Source of the DNA: Thiodiazotropha sp040506705
Lineage (GTDB): Bacteria > Pseudomonadota > Gammaproteobacteria > Chromatiales > Chromatiaceae
NCBI GenBank assembly: GCA_040506705.1
Contig: JBEVWG010000013.1
Location: 1-64,000, forward strand
Length of the DNA: 64,000 nucleotides
Direction: 5' to 3'
Position numbers and translations under genes: made by a program. Positions 25,305-34,106 of the stretch are shown in pieces (the first letter of the stretch is position 1; the number at the start of each line of letters is the position of its first letter). Below the pieces are notes generated by a model. That model had not been told where the DNA came from and ran no database searches. It saw nothing but the letters and a program-made list of their open reading frames with translations.

Positions 25305-25776
25305 CCCGACTCTCCAGCCAGGCATCAATGGGAGCGATCAGATGGTGCTGGAATCCGTTACCGATCAGATGAATCTCACCCCTGTGCAATACATACCGCC
25401 AGCCATTGATCGGGTCGGTTGTGCCAAATGAAAACTGCGTCTGGTTAAGGCGTAGTATCAGGTTGGGTTGATCCAATCCGAAAGGTTTGAGTTCTGCTGG
25501 GGCGGGGAAATGACGAAGGCTTTCTGTTCGGCAGATCTCCAGAAGTTGTTTGACTCTTGAGTTGATTCCAGCACGTTCTCCTATCATCCACTGATCCCCG
25601 GTAAGTGTCATGGTGATGGTCTCTCTTGCTGGGCCGCTGAGTTCTACTCTGGTGATCTGTTGCGGTAAGAGTTGGCTGAGAGGGGTTACAGCTGCAGGTT
25701 GCGACCACCACACCACTGCTGTCAGGAGGCCGATGACAAGTAATAAGGTCAGGTTGGTTCGCAGCTGGCGTTGCAT
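25297..25776 (-). CDS. DUF4340-type membrane-anchored protein
   Basis: 159 residues: one N-terminal membrane helix (about 8-25, ending WWSQPAA) and a periplasmic domain with beta-rich GDQWMIGERAGINS and ELKPFGLDQPNLILRL motifs typical of DUF4340. Such proteins are commonly encoded with Gld-like ABC transporters, which is the case here (three genes upstream, on the same strand after a 163-base spacer). Shorter than many DUF4340 proteins. Function unknown; cotranscription with mutM is likely because the frames overlap. Confidence 0.65.
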   Translation of the reverse strand: MQRQLRTNLTLLLVIGLLTAVVWWSQPAAVTPLSQLLPQQITRVELSGPARETITMTLTGDQWMIGERAGINSRVKQLLEICRTESLRHFPAPAELKPFGLDQPNLILRLNQTQFSFGTTDPINGWRYVLHRGEIHLIGNGFQHHLIAPIDAWLESRDA

Positions 25777-25939
25777 GTTATCCGTGTGGAATCAGTTATT
25801 CGGCTTTGGTAGACCCTAGGCTGTTGCCGGGCTACCTGCATCTTCACTCAGGAACAGGTGAAGATGATTTTTTGATCTTATATTCAGGTCTGAGAGTGTA
25901 GTTCATTCGCAAACTCGAACCAAACAGAGTCATTCAGAC

Positions 25940-27274
25940 CTAAGCGCGATTTCGACGCCACATCATCAAACCACCGAACAACAGTAACAGAATTGGTGCG
26001 ACGATGAGAGAGCCGAAACCAATCACTCCGATAGCAAGTTGAGAGAGGTGCAACTCCCGGTCACTGGCTTCAGTTACTGGAATACCTATCAGCTGGTCAT
26101 CACCGACAAGCCAACGACTGATGGTCAGCCCCAGATCCAGGTTGCCGGCATTGCTGAGAAAACTATTGGATAGAAAGTCACCATCGCCAATGACCAGGAT
26201 GCGCTGCTGTTGATCATCAAGCTGTCGAGTGAGCGTCACACCGAGCGTTAATGGCCCCGGTTCCTCGCCTGACAGTGGGTTGCGTTCGATTTCACCCTGA
26301 AGTGATCCTGTTTCATTCCAGCTCCTCTCCTGCGTCTGCAGGATAGGGGTGGGGGTCCACATGCTCTGTTTTGGAATCTGAAGCGCCGCAGCCTGAGGAA
26401 ACAGGGTCAGCAGGTTGAATCCTTGCGTGGCCTTGTGATCAGGATATCTGGGTACCAGGGCAATCGCTGGGTTATCGATGCCAAGCTCTTTCACATTGGC
26501 ATCAACAATAGTACCGGGAAGCTGTTTTATACCAGTCAGCTGTCGCATCAGTGAGTCGCCAACCTGACTCTCAGGTTCACTAAGCAGCAGCAGGTTGCCG
26601 CCTTTTGCCAGATAGCTCCTGAGGCGCGCAATCTCGACAGCGAGCAAGGCTCTTTGTGGTGAAGCTATAATCAGTAAAGCTGTATTGTCGGGCGGTGTTG
26701 GCGTGGTGGCCAGGTCAATGCCGATCACCTGATAACCTTGCTGTTTCAGGGTGGCACCAAAGTCACCGAGATCATGATTGGCCTTGCCCAGCAGGTCGCG
26801 CTCGCCATGGCCTGTCAATCCGGCAACCCAGCGTCTATCTGTCTGCCCCAGTCGCAATACGGCGTTGGTAAATTGCTCCTCATCCAGTCGTTGTATACGC
26901 TCTTCCCGCTGGTTGTAACTGAGCAGGATCTCTCCTGAGAGGCTGATCCCCTGCCGGCGGGTCTGATCGGGGTGGCGCAGGGGATCTATAAAAGTCAGTT
27001 CGATATCTGGTTTCAGGTATTGGTAACGGCCGATAAAGCGACGAACCTGATCACGCAGCTTAGTGGTTTCCGGTACATAGGCTATAACGGCCAGAGGGCC
27101 AGGGGTGCGTTGAATGGTCTCAATGCTGACCGGACTGAGACTGTTGCTCCCCTGGTGGGTCAAATCCCAATGAAAATCGTATCGACCACTCAGCCAGGCC
27201 AGTAATATCAGGATGATCAGCATCAGCAGATAAAACAGCAGGTCGTTGAATCCTATCTTTAGCCAGCCCATCAT
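25940..27274 (-). CDS. GldG-like ABC transporter auxiliary protein
   Basis: 444 residues. An N-terminal transmembrane helix (about 10-30), a large extracytoplasmic domain of the ABC-transport auxiliary (GldG/IFT52-like) type with GLTGHGERD and LLLLSEPES, and a C-terminal transmembrane helix (about 415-440) ending in a basic tail. It follows the permease gene with a 4-base overlap. In Bacteroidetes GldG works with GldA and GldF in gliding; in proteobacteria the equivalent set is uncharacterised. Probably part of one inner-membrane complex with the next two genes. Confidence 0.72.
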   Translation of the reverse strand: MMGWLKIGFNDLLFYLLMLIILILLAWLSGRYDFHWDLTHQGSNSLSPVSIETIQRTPGPLAVIAYVPETTKLRDQVRRFIGRYQYLKPDIELTFIDPLRHPDQTRRQGISLSGEILLSYNQREERIQRLDEEQFTNAVLRLGQTDRRWVAGLTGHGERDLLGKANHDLGDFGATLKQQGYQVIGIDLATTPTPPDNTALLIIASPQRALLAVEIARLRSYLAKGGNLLLLSEPESQVGDSLMRQLTGIKQLPGTIVDANVKELGIDNPAIALVPRYPDHKATQGFNLLTLFPQAAALQIPKQSMWTPTPILQTQERSWNETGSLQGEIERNPLSGEEPGPLTLGVTLTRQLDDQQQRILVIGDGDFLSNSFLSNAGNLDLGLTISRWLVGDDQLIGIPVTEASDRELHLSQLAIGVIGFGSLIVAPILLLLFGGLMMWRRNRA

Positions 27275-27996
27275 CCCCTCCGCAGTCTGTCCAGTCTGTG
27301 TAGGGCCAGTCCCAGAAAGAACAGGGCCAGAAGCAGGAAATAGGACAAATCACTGAGGCGAACCAGCCCCAGTTGAAGATCCAGGTAGTGTGAGGGCCAC
27401 GCCAGCCAATGTATGAAACTACTGCCATCTGTCTGTTGATCCAACAGGGAAATCAACATCAACAAGCCATAGCTTCCAGCTGCAGCAACCCCAGGATTGT
27501 CACTCAAGGTGGAAAAATAGAGCCCGATAGCCGTGAAGCTGGCACTCAACAACAACAGGCCGATGGTGGCGGCCATAAGTAGCCCGAGATCAAGTCGTGT
27601 ACCTCCGGAAAGGCTTAGGCTGAGTAACAGCGGTATTGCGACGATAAGAGCGAGAAACAGCAGCACGCCAAAAAATTTACCGAGGAGGATGTTGCTGTTA
27701 GAAAGTGGTGCGCTGCTCAATAGTGCATAGCTTCCAATGCGGAATGAATCACTGAAAGTGCGGGCGGTAAGTATCGGCGTGATGATCAGAATCAGAACTG
27801 CAGTCAGTCCATACAGCTGCAGACTGAGGTGGTGACTGAGACCCAGTTTCCTATGCTCTGTCTGCATGCCGCTGAAGGATTCCAGGGTGCCGAGAAACTG
27901 CCAGCTGAGCAGACATAAACAGAGCGCGAGCAAACTCCAGGCAAGGGGGGTGCGCATCAATCGCCGCCACTCAATCGAGGCAAGAGGCCAGCTCAT
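27271..27996 (-). CDS. ABC transporter permease, GldF-like
   Basis: 241 residues with six predicted membrane helices (about 17-37, 55-76, 108-130, 138-160, 168-190, 218-235). Resembles ABC-2 / GldF permeases (ARTFSDSFRIGSYALLSSAPLSN is the cytosolic coupling-type loop). Overlaps both neighbours by 4 bases, so the ATPase, permease and auxiliary protein are translationally coupled. Substrate unknown. Confidence 0.75.
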   Translation of the reverse strand: MSWPLASIEWRRLMRTPLAWSLLALCLCLLSWQFLGTLESFSGMQTEHRKLGLSHHLSLQLYGLTAVLILIITPILTARTFSDSFRIGSYALLSSAPLSNSNILLGKFFGVLLFLALIVAIPLLLSLSLSGGTRLDLGLLMAATIGLLLLSASFTAIGLYFSTLSDNPGVAAAGSYGLLMLISLLDQQTDGSSFIHWLAWPSHYLDLQLGLVRLSDLSYFLLLALFFLGLALHRLDRLRRG

Positions 27997-28904
27997 TGAA
28001 TGCCTCCTGTGGTGGCTTGCAGGAAAAGCTGCTCCAGGCTGCGGGTTTCGGGGGACAGCTCACATACTTGCCAGCCTCGGCTAAGTATCTGTTGCAGACA
28101 CTCACTGGGTCGGCACCCCTGCTCGAGGGTTATCAGAAAATAGTCAGTGTGTAACTGCTCGGCAGAGGCAATTGCCGGTAGTGCTGCGATTTCAGACTCC
28201 AGGGGATTTTGTTCAAGGCCCAGTCGGTAGTAGGACTGATCGGCTGGCGTGATCTCTCCGCTATAGACGGTTTTGCCCTGCTGCAGGATAACCACCCGGT
28301 TACAGGTGGCTTGAATCTCCGGCAGGATATGGCTGGAGAGAATGACTGCCTTGTCAGTGGCCAGTGTGCGGATCAATTCCCGCAATTGACGGATCTGAGC
28401 CGGGTCCAGACCATCGCTCGGCTCATCGAGAATGAGCAGCCTGGGGTCATGAATAATGGCTTGTGCCAGGCCAACCCGCTGCTGATAGCCTTTGGAGAGT
28501 TTACGGATTAATCGTTTGCCATACTCTTCCAGTCCACACTGTTGTTTGGTCGATTGTTTAGCCTCTTCTATCTGTTTTCGTTTCAGGCCATGAAGCCTCG
28601 CGCAATCAGCAAGGAACTCATCGACGGTCTGATCGGGGTGAAGTGGAGGACGCTCAGGCAGGTAGCCGATTTGCCGTTTGGCTTGCTGTGGCTGCTCAAG
28701 TAGATCAAAGCCGCAGATCTCCACTGAGCCACCACTCGCAGCAAGATCACCACAAATCATGCGCATGATGGTCGATTTACCAGCACCATTGGGACCCAGC
28801 AGTCCAAGGATGTCTCCTTTGGAGAGTTGCAGGTCGAGAGGTTCGACAATCTGAACTTGATTAAAGCTTCTGCAAAGCTGGTTGGTTGAGAGGAGGTTCA
28901 GCAT
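27993..28904 (-). CDS. ABC transporter ATP-binding protein, GldA-like
   Basis: ATPase subunit: Walker A LLGPNGAGKST, Q-loop near IGYLPERPPL, signature LSKGYQQRVGLAQA, Walker B LLILDEPSDGLDP, and switch His in ILSSHILPE. 303 residues from 28904 (MLNLLSTNQL), where family similarity begins. An in-frame ATG at 28982, with AAGAG just upstream, would add 26 residues, so the true start is uncertain. First gene of the ABC group. Confidence 0.8.
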   Translation of the reverse strand: MLNLLSTNQLCRSFNQVQIVEPLDLQLSKGDILGLLGPNGAGKSTIMRMICGDLAASGGSVEICGFDLLEQPQQAKRQIGYLPERPPLHPDQTVDEFLADCARLHGLKRKQIEEAKQSTKQQCGLEEYGKRLIRKLSKGYQQRVGLAQAIIHDPRLLILDEPSDGLDPAQIRQLRELIRTLATDKAVILSSHILPEIQATCNRVVILQQGKTVYSGEITPADQSYYRLGLEQNPLESEIAALPAIASAEQLHTDYFLITLEQGCRPSECLQQILSRGWQVCELSPETRSLEQLFLQATTGGIQ

Positions 28905-29144
28905 TGTTGATAAAGGTGGACGGGCAGTACTCAAGCTGTTGTGGAATAGATAAAAAAGTCGTTGCAGAAGCCCGCCAAACATATCACTCTTGGCTCGCTA
29001 TGCAAGGCCTGTGATTGGAACCAATCCGCATTTCTCGATAGGTTTGAACGTCTTAACCGATAAATTCATGGTTAACAACGTCTAAAAACAGGTCGCAGAA
29101 TAACTGACTCTCGGCATAGCTATCAATATTTGCCGGAATAGAAA

Positions 29145-31133
29145 ATGACAAAGCTGGATCAACAAGCCTCATTTCCTGTGTTGCTGGGCGTCGATACTGG
29201 CGGCACATTCACCGATTTTGTGTTGCTCAAGGATCGTAAAATAGAAATTCACAAGGTGCTCTCAACACCTGAGGCACCAGAGCGGGCGATACTGCAGGGG
29301 ATTCAAGAGCTGCAACTGGAAGCCGACGGTCTGGTATTGGTACATGGCTCCACTGTCGCCACCAATGCAGCACTGGAGGGAAAAGGGGTTCGTACCCTCT
29401 ATATTGGTAACCGTGGACTGGCTGACCTGTTGACCATTGGTCGTCAGGCGCGTCAGGCGCTCTACAACCTGCAACCTGATGCTATCGAGCCACCAGTGTC
29501 ATCTGAGTACTGTCTTGAGACTGGGGGGCGTCTGGGAGGTGATGGGCAGGTTATTGAGCCTCTGAGTAAGAATGATCTTGCCTGCCTGAAAGCAGAAATA
29601 GATCGGCTCAACCCGCAGGCTGTCGCCATCAACCTCTTATTCAGCTACCTGGATGATAGTTTTGAGCGGCAGATCGAGTCTCTGGTATCAGGGGATGTTT
29701 TCTGCTCCCGCTCCTCCGAAGTGCTCCCTGCCAGTGGGGAGTATGAACGGGGCATTGCTACCTGGCTCAATAGCTGGGTAGGTCCGTTGGTGGCAGGATA
29801 TCTCAAACGCCTCAGTTGCGGATTGCCGGGAACCCGTCTCTCAGTGATGCAAAGTTCAGGTGAGGCAATTGCTGCGGAGCAAGCGGCGCGTCAGGCAGTA
29901 CGTATGCTGTTGTCAGGGCCTGCCGGTGGTCTGGTCGGTGCTGGATTTATAGCCGCAGAGTCTGGACGTAGTCGACTGCTGACTCTGGATATGGGGGGAA
30001 CCTCCACTGATGTGGCCTTGATCGATGGTGCTCCCCGTCTTACCCGTGAAGGTCGTATCGGCCCCTGGCCGGTGGCTGTACCGATGGTTGATATGCATAC
30101 CATTGGTGCTGGTGGGGGCTCAATAGCTCGGTTGGATGCCGGAGGCATGCTGTTGGTGGGCCCGGAGTCGGCTGGTGCAGATCCGGGGCCAGCCTGTTAT
30201 GCAAGAGGCGGCAGAGAGGCCACTGTAACCGACGCCAACCTGCTACTGGGGCGATTGCGGGAGGATGCCTTTCTTGGGGGGCGAATGAGACTGCAGCGGC
30301 AGGCAGCCGAAGAGGCGGTTGGGCGATTGGCGCAGCAGATGGCACTGCCAATAGAGACCGTCGCGGAAGGGATTATCCGTGTGGCCAATGAGCATATGGC
30401 TCATGCCTTACGGGTTACATCAGTTCAACGTGGTGTAGACCCCAGAGACTACACACTGGTCTCCTTTGGCGGAGCAGGGGGGCTACACGTTTGCGCCTTG
30501 GCTGATGCATTGGCAATGAGATCGGCTTTAGTACCTGTAAATGCCGGGGTGCTCTCTGCTCTGGGTATGCTGGCTACTAAACCGGGGCGACAGCTTGTAA
30601 GAACCCGACTGGGGCTGCTGGATTCACTGGACGATAAGTCGATCAATGAGGCGTTGTCAGAACTTGCTGCAGAAGGCAGGAGGGGGCTGCTGCAAGAGGG
30701 TATGAGTCAGCAAGAGATTGAGCAGGCTTACTCGGTCGATTTACGTTATCTCGGCCAGTCTTACACCCTCAATGTGCCCTGGGAGAGCCAGATCCAGGCT
30801 GAGCGGGAGTTTCATGCCCTACACAAGTCCAGATATGGACATCAAATGGATGGCAGCGTCGAATTGGTCAATTTAAGAGTGGCGCTGCACGGCGCTCAGG
30901 CCGATATTGTGCTGCCAGGCGTTGCCACAACTCAACCTGCTGAGCCAGTTGAGCTGTTGAGTCTGTCAGGTGAAGATACTCCAGTTCCCTGTTATGAGAG
31001 AGAGGCGTTGGCTGATGAGCAGTCTATCGAAGGGCCCGCCTTGATTGTTGAGATGGCTTCCACCACTTGGCTGGCGCGAGGCTGGCAGTGTGTGGTTGAT
31101 CGGTCAGGGAACCTGATGTTGCATCGGGTTTAA
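29145..31133 (+). CDS. Hydantoinase A / oxoprolinase-family protein
   Basis: 662 residues, HyuA-type subunit of ATP-dependent hydantoinase/5-oxoprolinase enzymes. The actin-like N-terminus GVDTGGTFTDFVLL, the later LTLDMGGTSTDVALIDG and the IGAGGGSIARLD blocks are typical. HyuA normally works with a HyuB partner encoded next to it; none is present here, so it may be a stand-alone divergent member or partner with a protein encoded elsewhere. Divergent from the ABC group. Cleavage of a cyclic amide linked to ATP hydrolysis is the family activity; the substrate is not predictable. Confidence 0.8.
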   Translation: MTKLDQQASFPVLLGVDTGGTFTDFVLLKDRKIEIHKVLSTPEAPERAILQGIQELQLEADGLVLVHGSTVATNAALEGKGVRTLYIGNRGLADLLTIGRQARQALYNLQPDAIEPPVSSEYCLETGGRLGGDGQVIEPLSKNDLACLKAEIDRLNPQAVAINLLFSYLDDSFERQIESLVSGDVFCSRSSEVLPASGEYERGIATWLNSWVGPLVAGYLKRLSCGLPGTRLSVMQSSGEAIAAEQAARQAVRMLLSGPAGGLVGAGFIAAESGRSRLLTLDMGGTSTDVALIDGAPRLTREGRIGPWPVAVPMVDMHTIGAGGGSIARLDAGGMLLVGPESAGADPGPACYARGGREATVTDANLLLGRLREDAFLGGRMRLQRQAAEEAVGRLAQQMALPIETVAEGIIRVANEHMAHALRVTSVQRGVDPRDYTLVSFGGAGGLHVCALADALAMRSALVPVNAGVLSALGMLATKPGRQLVRTRLGLLDSLDDKSINEALSELAAEGRRGLLQEGMSQQEIEQAYSVDLRYLGQSYTLNVPWESQIQAEREFHALHKSRYGHQMDGSVELVNLRVALHGAQADIVLPGVATTQPAEPVELLSLSGEDTPVPCYEREALADEQSIEGPALIVEMASTTWLARGWQCVVDRSGNLMLHRV

Positions 31134-31193
31134 GTCAATGGATGACCTTAGCCATAGAGAAGCTTTTTACTCTTGGTTAGGAATCTCTGGCAT

Positions 31194-31217
31194 AAAAAAA
31201 CCCGCCGGTGTGGCGGG
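31194..31217 (-). terminator. Intrinsic terminator after rpmB-rpmG
   Basis: CCCGCC-GGTGT-GGCGGG stem, followed on the minus strand by seven T (AAAAAAA on the plus strand, 31194-31200). On the plus side CTTTT also follows, so it may stop the hydantoinase transcript too. Confidence 0.85.
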
Positions 31218-31240
31218 CTTTTCCAGGGATAGTGCAAGAT

Positions 31241-31396
31241 CTATTTGATCTTGGACTCCTTGTACATCACGTGCTTACGAACCTTAGGATCGAACTTCTT
31301 GATCTCCATCTTTCCCGGCTGATTACGCTTGTTTTTGGTTGTGGTGTAAAAATGTCCAGTCCCGGCGCTCGAGACAAGTTTGATTTTATCACGCAT
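31241..31396 (-). CDS. rpmG: Ribosomal protein bL33
   Basis: 51 residues, starting MRDKIKLVSSAGTGHFYTTT and ending in basic VRKHVMYKESKIK. This is the standard bL33 of the cysteine-free type (no zinc-binding CxxC pairs). It follows rpmB after 17 bases with a shared terminator, the conserved rpmB-rpmG operon. Component of the large ribosomal subunit near the E site. Confidence 0.95.
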   Translation of the reverse strand: MRDKIKLVSSAGTGHFYTTTKNKRNQPGKMEIKKFDPKVRKHVMYKESKIK

Positions 31397-31413
31397 GACT
31401 CAATGCTCCTTGA

Positions 31414-31650
31414 TTAGACTTTTTCGCCACGGGCGCGAATTTCAGATAAAACCGAGTCGATACCCTTTTTATCAATGATGCGCATACCTTTGGAGGTAAG
31501 GCGCAGACGAACCCAACGGTTCTCACTTTCAACCCAGAACCGATGCGTATGCAGGTTGGGGAGAAAACGGCGCTTGGTTTTGTTGTGCGCATGGGAAACG
31601 TTGTTTCCCGAGACCGGGCGCTTGCCGGTTACTTGGCAGACTTTTGACAT
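31414..31650 (-). CDS. rpmB: Ribosomal protein bL28
   Basis: 78 residues from the internal ATG at 31650 (MSKVCQVTGKRPVSGNNVSH), the exact family N-terminus. The longer open frame from 31725 adds 25 residues not found in bL28. The conserved HAHNKTKRRFLPNLH segment is intact. First gene of rpmB-rpmG; radC lies upstream on the same strand, the order found in E. coli (radC-rpmB-rpmG). Confidence 0.95.
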   Translation of the reverse strand: MSKVCQVTGKRPVSGNNVSHAHNKTKRRFLPNLHTHRFWVESENRWVRLRLTSKGMRIIDKKGIDSVLSEIRARGEKV

Positions 31651-31746
31651 AGTCAAAACCTCAAAAATTGTTATCCCTGGGGGCGAAAGGCGCGTATTTA
31701 TATCAGAGTGCAGACTATGAATCAAGGGAATTTGGATATGATTCTC

Positions 31747-32421
31747 TCAGATCATTCCCCGCTCAGCCAATGAGGCCGGCTCTCCATCGCCAATGATAAT
31801 GTGATCAAGCACCCGAATGTCCACTAGAGCCAGAGCGCTTTTCAGCTGTTCTGTAATTGCTCTGTCGGCACGACTGGGTTCGACAATACCGGAAGGGTGG
31901 TTATGGGCAAAGATCAGCGCGGCTGCATTGTGTTGAAGTGCGCGTTTGACTACTTCTCTGGGATGCACGCTGGCACCATCGATGGTGCCGCGAAACAGCT
32001 CTTCATAACAGATGACCCGATGATGGTTATCTAGAAACAGGCAGGCAAAAACCTCATAGGGATAGTGGCGTAGCTTGCTGTGCAGATAATGCTGGGTTTG
32101 TTGAGGATTGGTCAGACTGTCGCTGTGTTGTAGCTGTTCGTGAAGATAACGCCTCGAAATCTCAAGGGCTGCCTGAATCTGAGTGAATTTGGCCACTCCC
32201 ATTCCCTTGGCCTGACAAAACCGGGATTGGTCTGCCCTTAACAGTGCGCCAAGGCTTCCAAACTCAGACAACAAGTTGCGAGCAAGATCAACGGCGGTTA
32301 TACCTTTGACACCAGTACGTAAAAAAATTGCCAGTAGCTCTGCATCGGAGAGTGTAGCCGGGCCTTTCTGGAGTAACTTCTCCCGTGGACGCTCGTCATC
32401 TGGCCAGTCTGTGATCGCCAT
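31747..32421 (-). CDS. radC: RadC-family JAB domain protein
   Basis: 224 residues. N-terminal UPF0758/HhH region (PREKLLQKGPATLSDAELLAIFLRTG) and C-terminal JAMM metal-protease-like domain with HNHPSG and downstream Asp (SRADRAIT). The biochemical role is unresolved; the original radiation-repair assignment was withdrawn. The radC-rpmB-rpmG order, divergent from coaBC, matches E. coli. Confidence 0.9.
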   Translation of the reverse strand: MAITDWPDDERPREKLLQKGPATLSDAELLAIFLRTGVKGITAVDLARNLLSEFGSLGALLRADQSRFCQAKGMGVAKFTQIQAALEISRRYLHEQLQHSDSLTNPQQTQHYLHSKLRHYPYEVFACLFLDNHHRVICYEELFRGTIDGASVHPREVVKRALQHNAAALIFAHNHPSGIVEPSRADRAITEQLKSALALVDIRVLDHIIIGDGEPASLAERGMI

Positions 32422-32565
32422 ATTTTAAGACCTCCCTGTCTCATGTTTGACCGAGAAGAGATCATAGCCTGTTTTGTTGTCAGGGACATCTAAAGCAAAT
32501 TTGTTAACATTTTCAGGCCCAGGGGTTACTCTTGGTGGGATGAGCGAATGGTGTGGACATAACTG

Positions 32566-33774
32566 ATGAGCAGTCTGGCAAATAAAAAAATCCTGCTAGG
32601 CGTTACTGGTGGAATTGCAGCCTATAAAAGCGCACTACTCCTGCGCGAACTGCAAAGAGCTGGGGCTGAGGTGCGAGTCGTGATGACGGCATCGGCCCAG
32701 GCATTTGTCACACCGCTGACCTTTCAGGCACTCTCCGGACAGCCGGTTCATACCGAGCTGCTCGATTCCGTTCAGGAATCGGCCATGGATCATATCTCAC
32801 TGGCACGCTGGGCGGATCTGGTGTTGGTGGCGCCGGCAACGGCAAATTTTTTAGCAAAAATGTCGACAGGTCTGACAGATGATCTATTGACCACGATCTG
32901 TTTAGCTACCATCGCGCCGATAGCACTGGCGCCGGCAATGAATCAGCAGATGTGGCTCAACCCTGCAACTCAGGAGAATGTAAAGAGACTTACAGCTCGT
33001 GGGGTGCATAGCTGGGGGCCGGATTCTGGAGAGCAGGCTTGTGGTGAAACCGGGCCAGGGCGAATGCTTGAGCCAGAGCAGTTGATGGCGCTGGCACAAG
33101 CGTTCTTTGAAGTGGGTTCACTGATTGGTGTTCATGTGCTCATGACAGCTGGATCGACTCGGGAGCCGATCGATCCGGTGCGGTATATCGGTAATCGCAG
33201 CTCGGGGAAAATGGGTTACGCACTGGCCGAAGCGCTTAAAGCACAAGGTGCTGAAGTAACCCTTGTAAGTGGTCCTGTTGCATTGGCAGTGCCGCCAGGT
33301 GTGAACTGTGTCAACGTTGAGCGAGCGGAGGAGATGCGAGCTGAAGTAATGTCATATGTGACCGATTCGGATATCTTCATTGGGGTCGCTGCTGTTGCAG
33401 ATTACCGCCCTAGCAGCGTTGCTCATGATAAAATTAAGAAAAATAAAGAGATAGTTACACTGGAACTTGTAAAAAATCCAGATATACTCGCTGAAGTAGC
33501 CAGTCTTGATGAGCCTCCATTTTGTGTCGGTTTTGCCGCTGAGACAAACGATGTGGAGGCCTATGCAGAGGCAAAACGACAGACCAAAGGAGTGGAAATG
33601 ATTGCAGCCAACAAAGTTGGTGCCAAGGAAGGGGGGTTTGAGTCAGATCAAAACGAACTACTGTTGTTGTGGGAAGGGGGACGAGAAGTCTTACCCATGA
33701 TGTCAAAACATCAGTTGGCACAACAACTCGTAGCGAGAATTTCAGAACGATATCATGCAACAACGCAACAATAG
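32566..33774 (+). CDS. coaBC: Bifunctional phosphopantothenoylcysteine decarboxylase/synthase
   Basis: Two steps of coenzyme A synthesis. N-terminal flavin-dependent CoaC domain (1-185): VTGGIAAYKSALLLREL, catalytic His76 in MDHISLARWADL, PAMNQQMW, and the cysteine flap ACGETGPGRM. C-terminal CoaB domain: TAGSTREPIDPVRYIGNRSS and the later KIKK ... ELVKNPDIL segment. 402 residues, full length. Divergent from radC as in E. coli, but dut, which usually follows coaBC, is missing downstream. Confidence 0.93.
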   Translation: MSSLANKKILLGVTGGIAAYKSALLLRELQRAGAEVRVVMTASAQAFVTPLTFQALSGQPVHTELLDSVQESAMDHISLARWADLVLVAPATANFLAKMSTGLTDDLLTTICLATIAPIALAPAMNQQMWLNPATQENVKRLTARGVHSWGPDSGEQACGETGPGRMLEPEQLMALAQAFFEVGSLIGVHVLMTAGSTREPIDPVRYIGNRSSGKMGYALAEALKAQGAEVTLVSGPVALAVPPGVNCVNVERAEEMRAEVMSYVTDSDIFIGVAAVADYRPSSVAHDKIKKNKEIVTLELVKNPDILAEVASLDEPPFCVGFAAETNDVEAYAEAKRQTKGVEMIAANKVGAKEGGFESDQNELLLLWEGGREVLPMMSKHQLAQQLVARISERYHATTQQ

Positions 33775-34106
33775 TATTCACGACTCTTATCAGGGTGAAA
33801 TATTTTGCTGTCTGAATCTCTTTCACGGGGTAGTCAATTGAGACCTGCACACTATGCTGGCATCAATTATCGTACTGAAACTCGGGCTGATTGAACTTGT
33901 TTTGACAACTATTGTTTTTCATGTCTGAAGATACCGGGTGGGCTGAAATAACTCAGCTTTGTTGTTAGGGGCCAAGGTTTGGCATGATAATCTGCTTGGT
34001 GGTTTAGGTCGTTCTGTAAGGCATTGATATCTAAGATTGTTGTCATGATAGAGCTGTAGATGACGAAGAGCATCTGCCTGGGTAGTGATAGAATTCAGGG
34101 TTTATT
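33775..34106 (+). other. Spacer between coaBC and algC
   Basis: About 330 bases without a recognisable gene. In many relatives dut occupies this place; neither a dut frame nor its motifs is visible. AGGG near 34095 belongs to the algC start. Confidence 0.4.
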
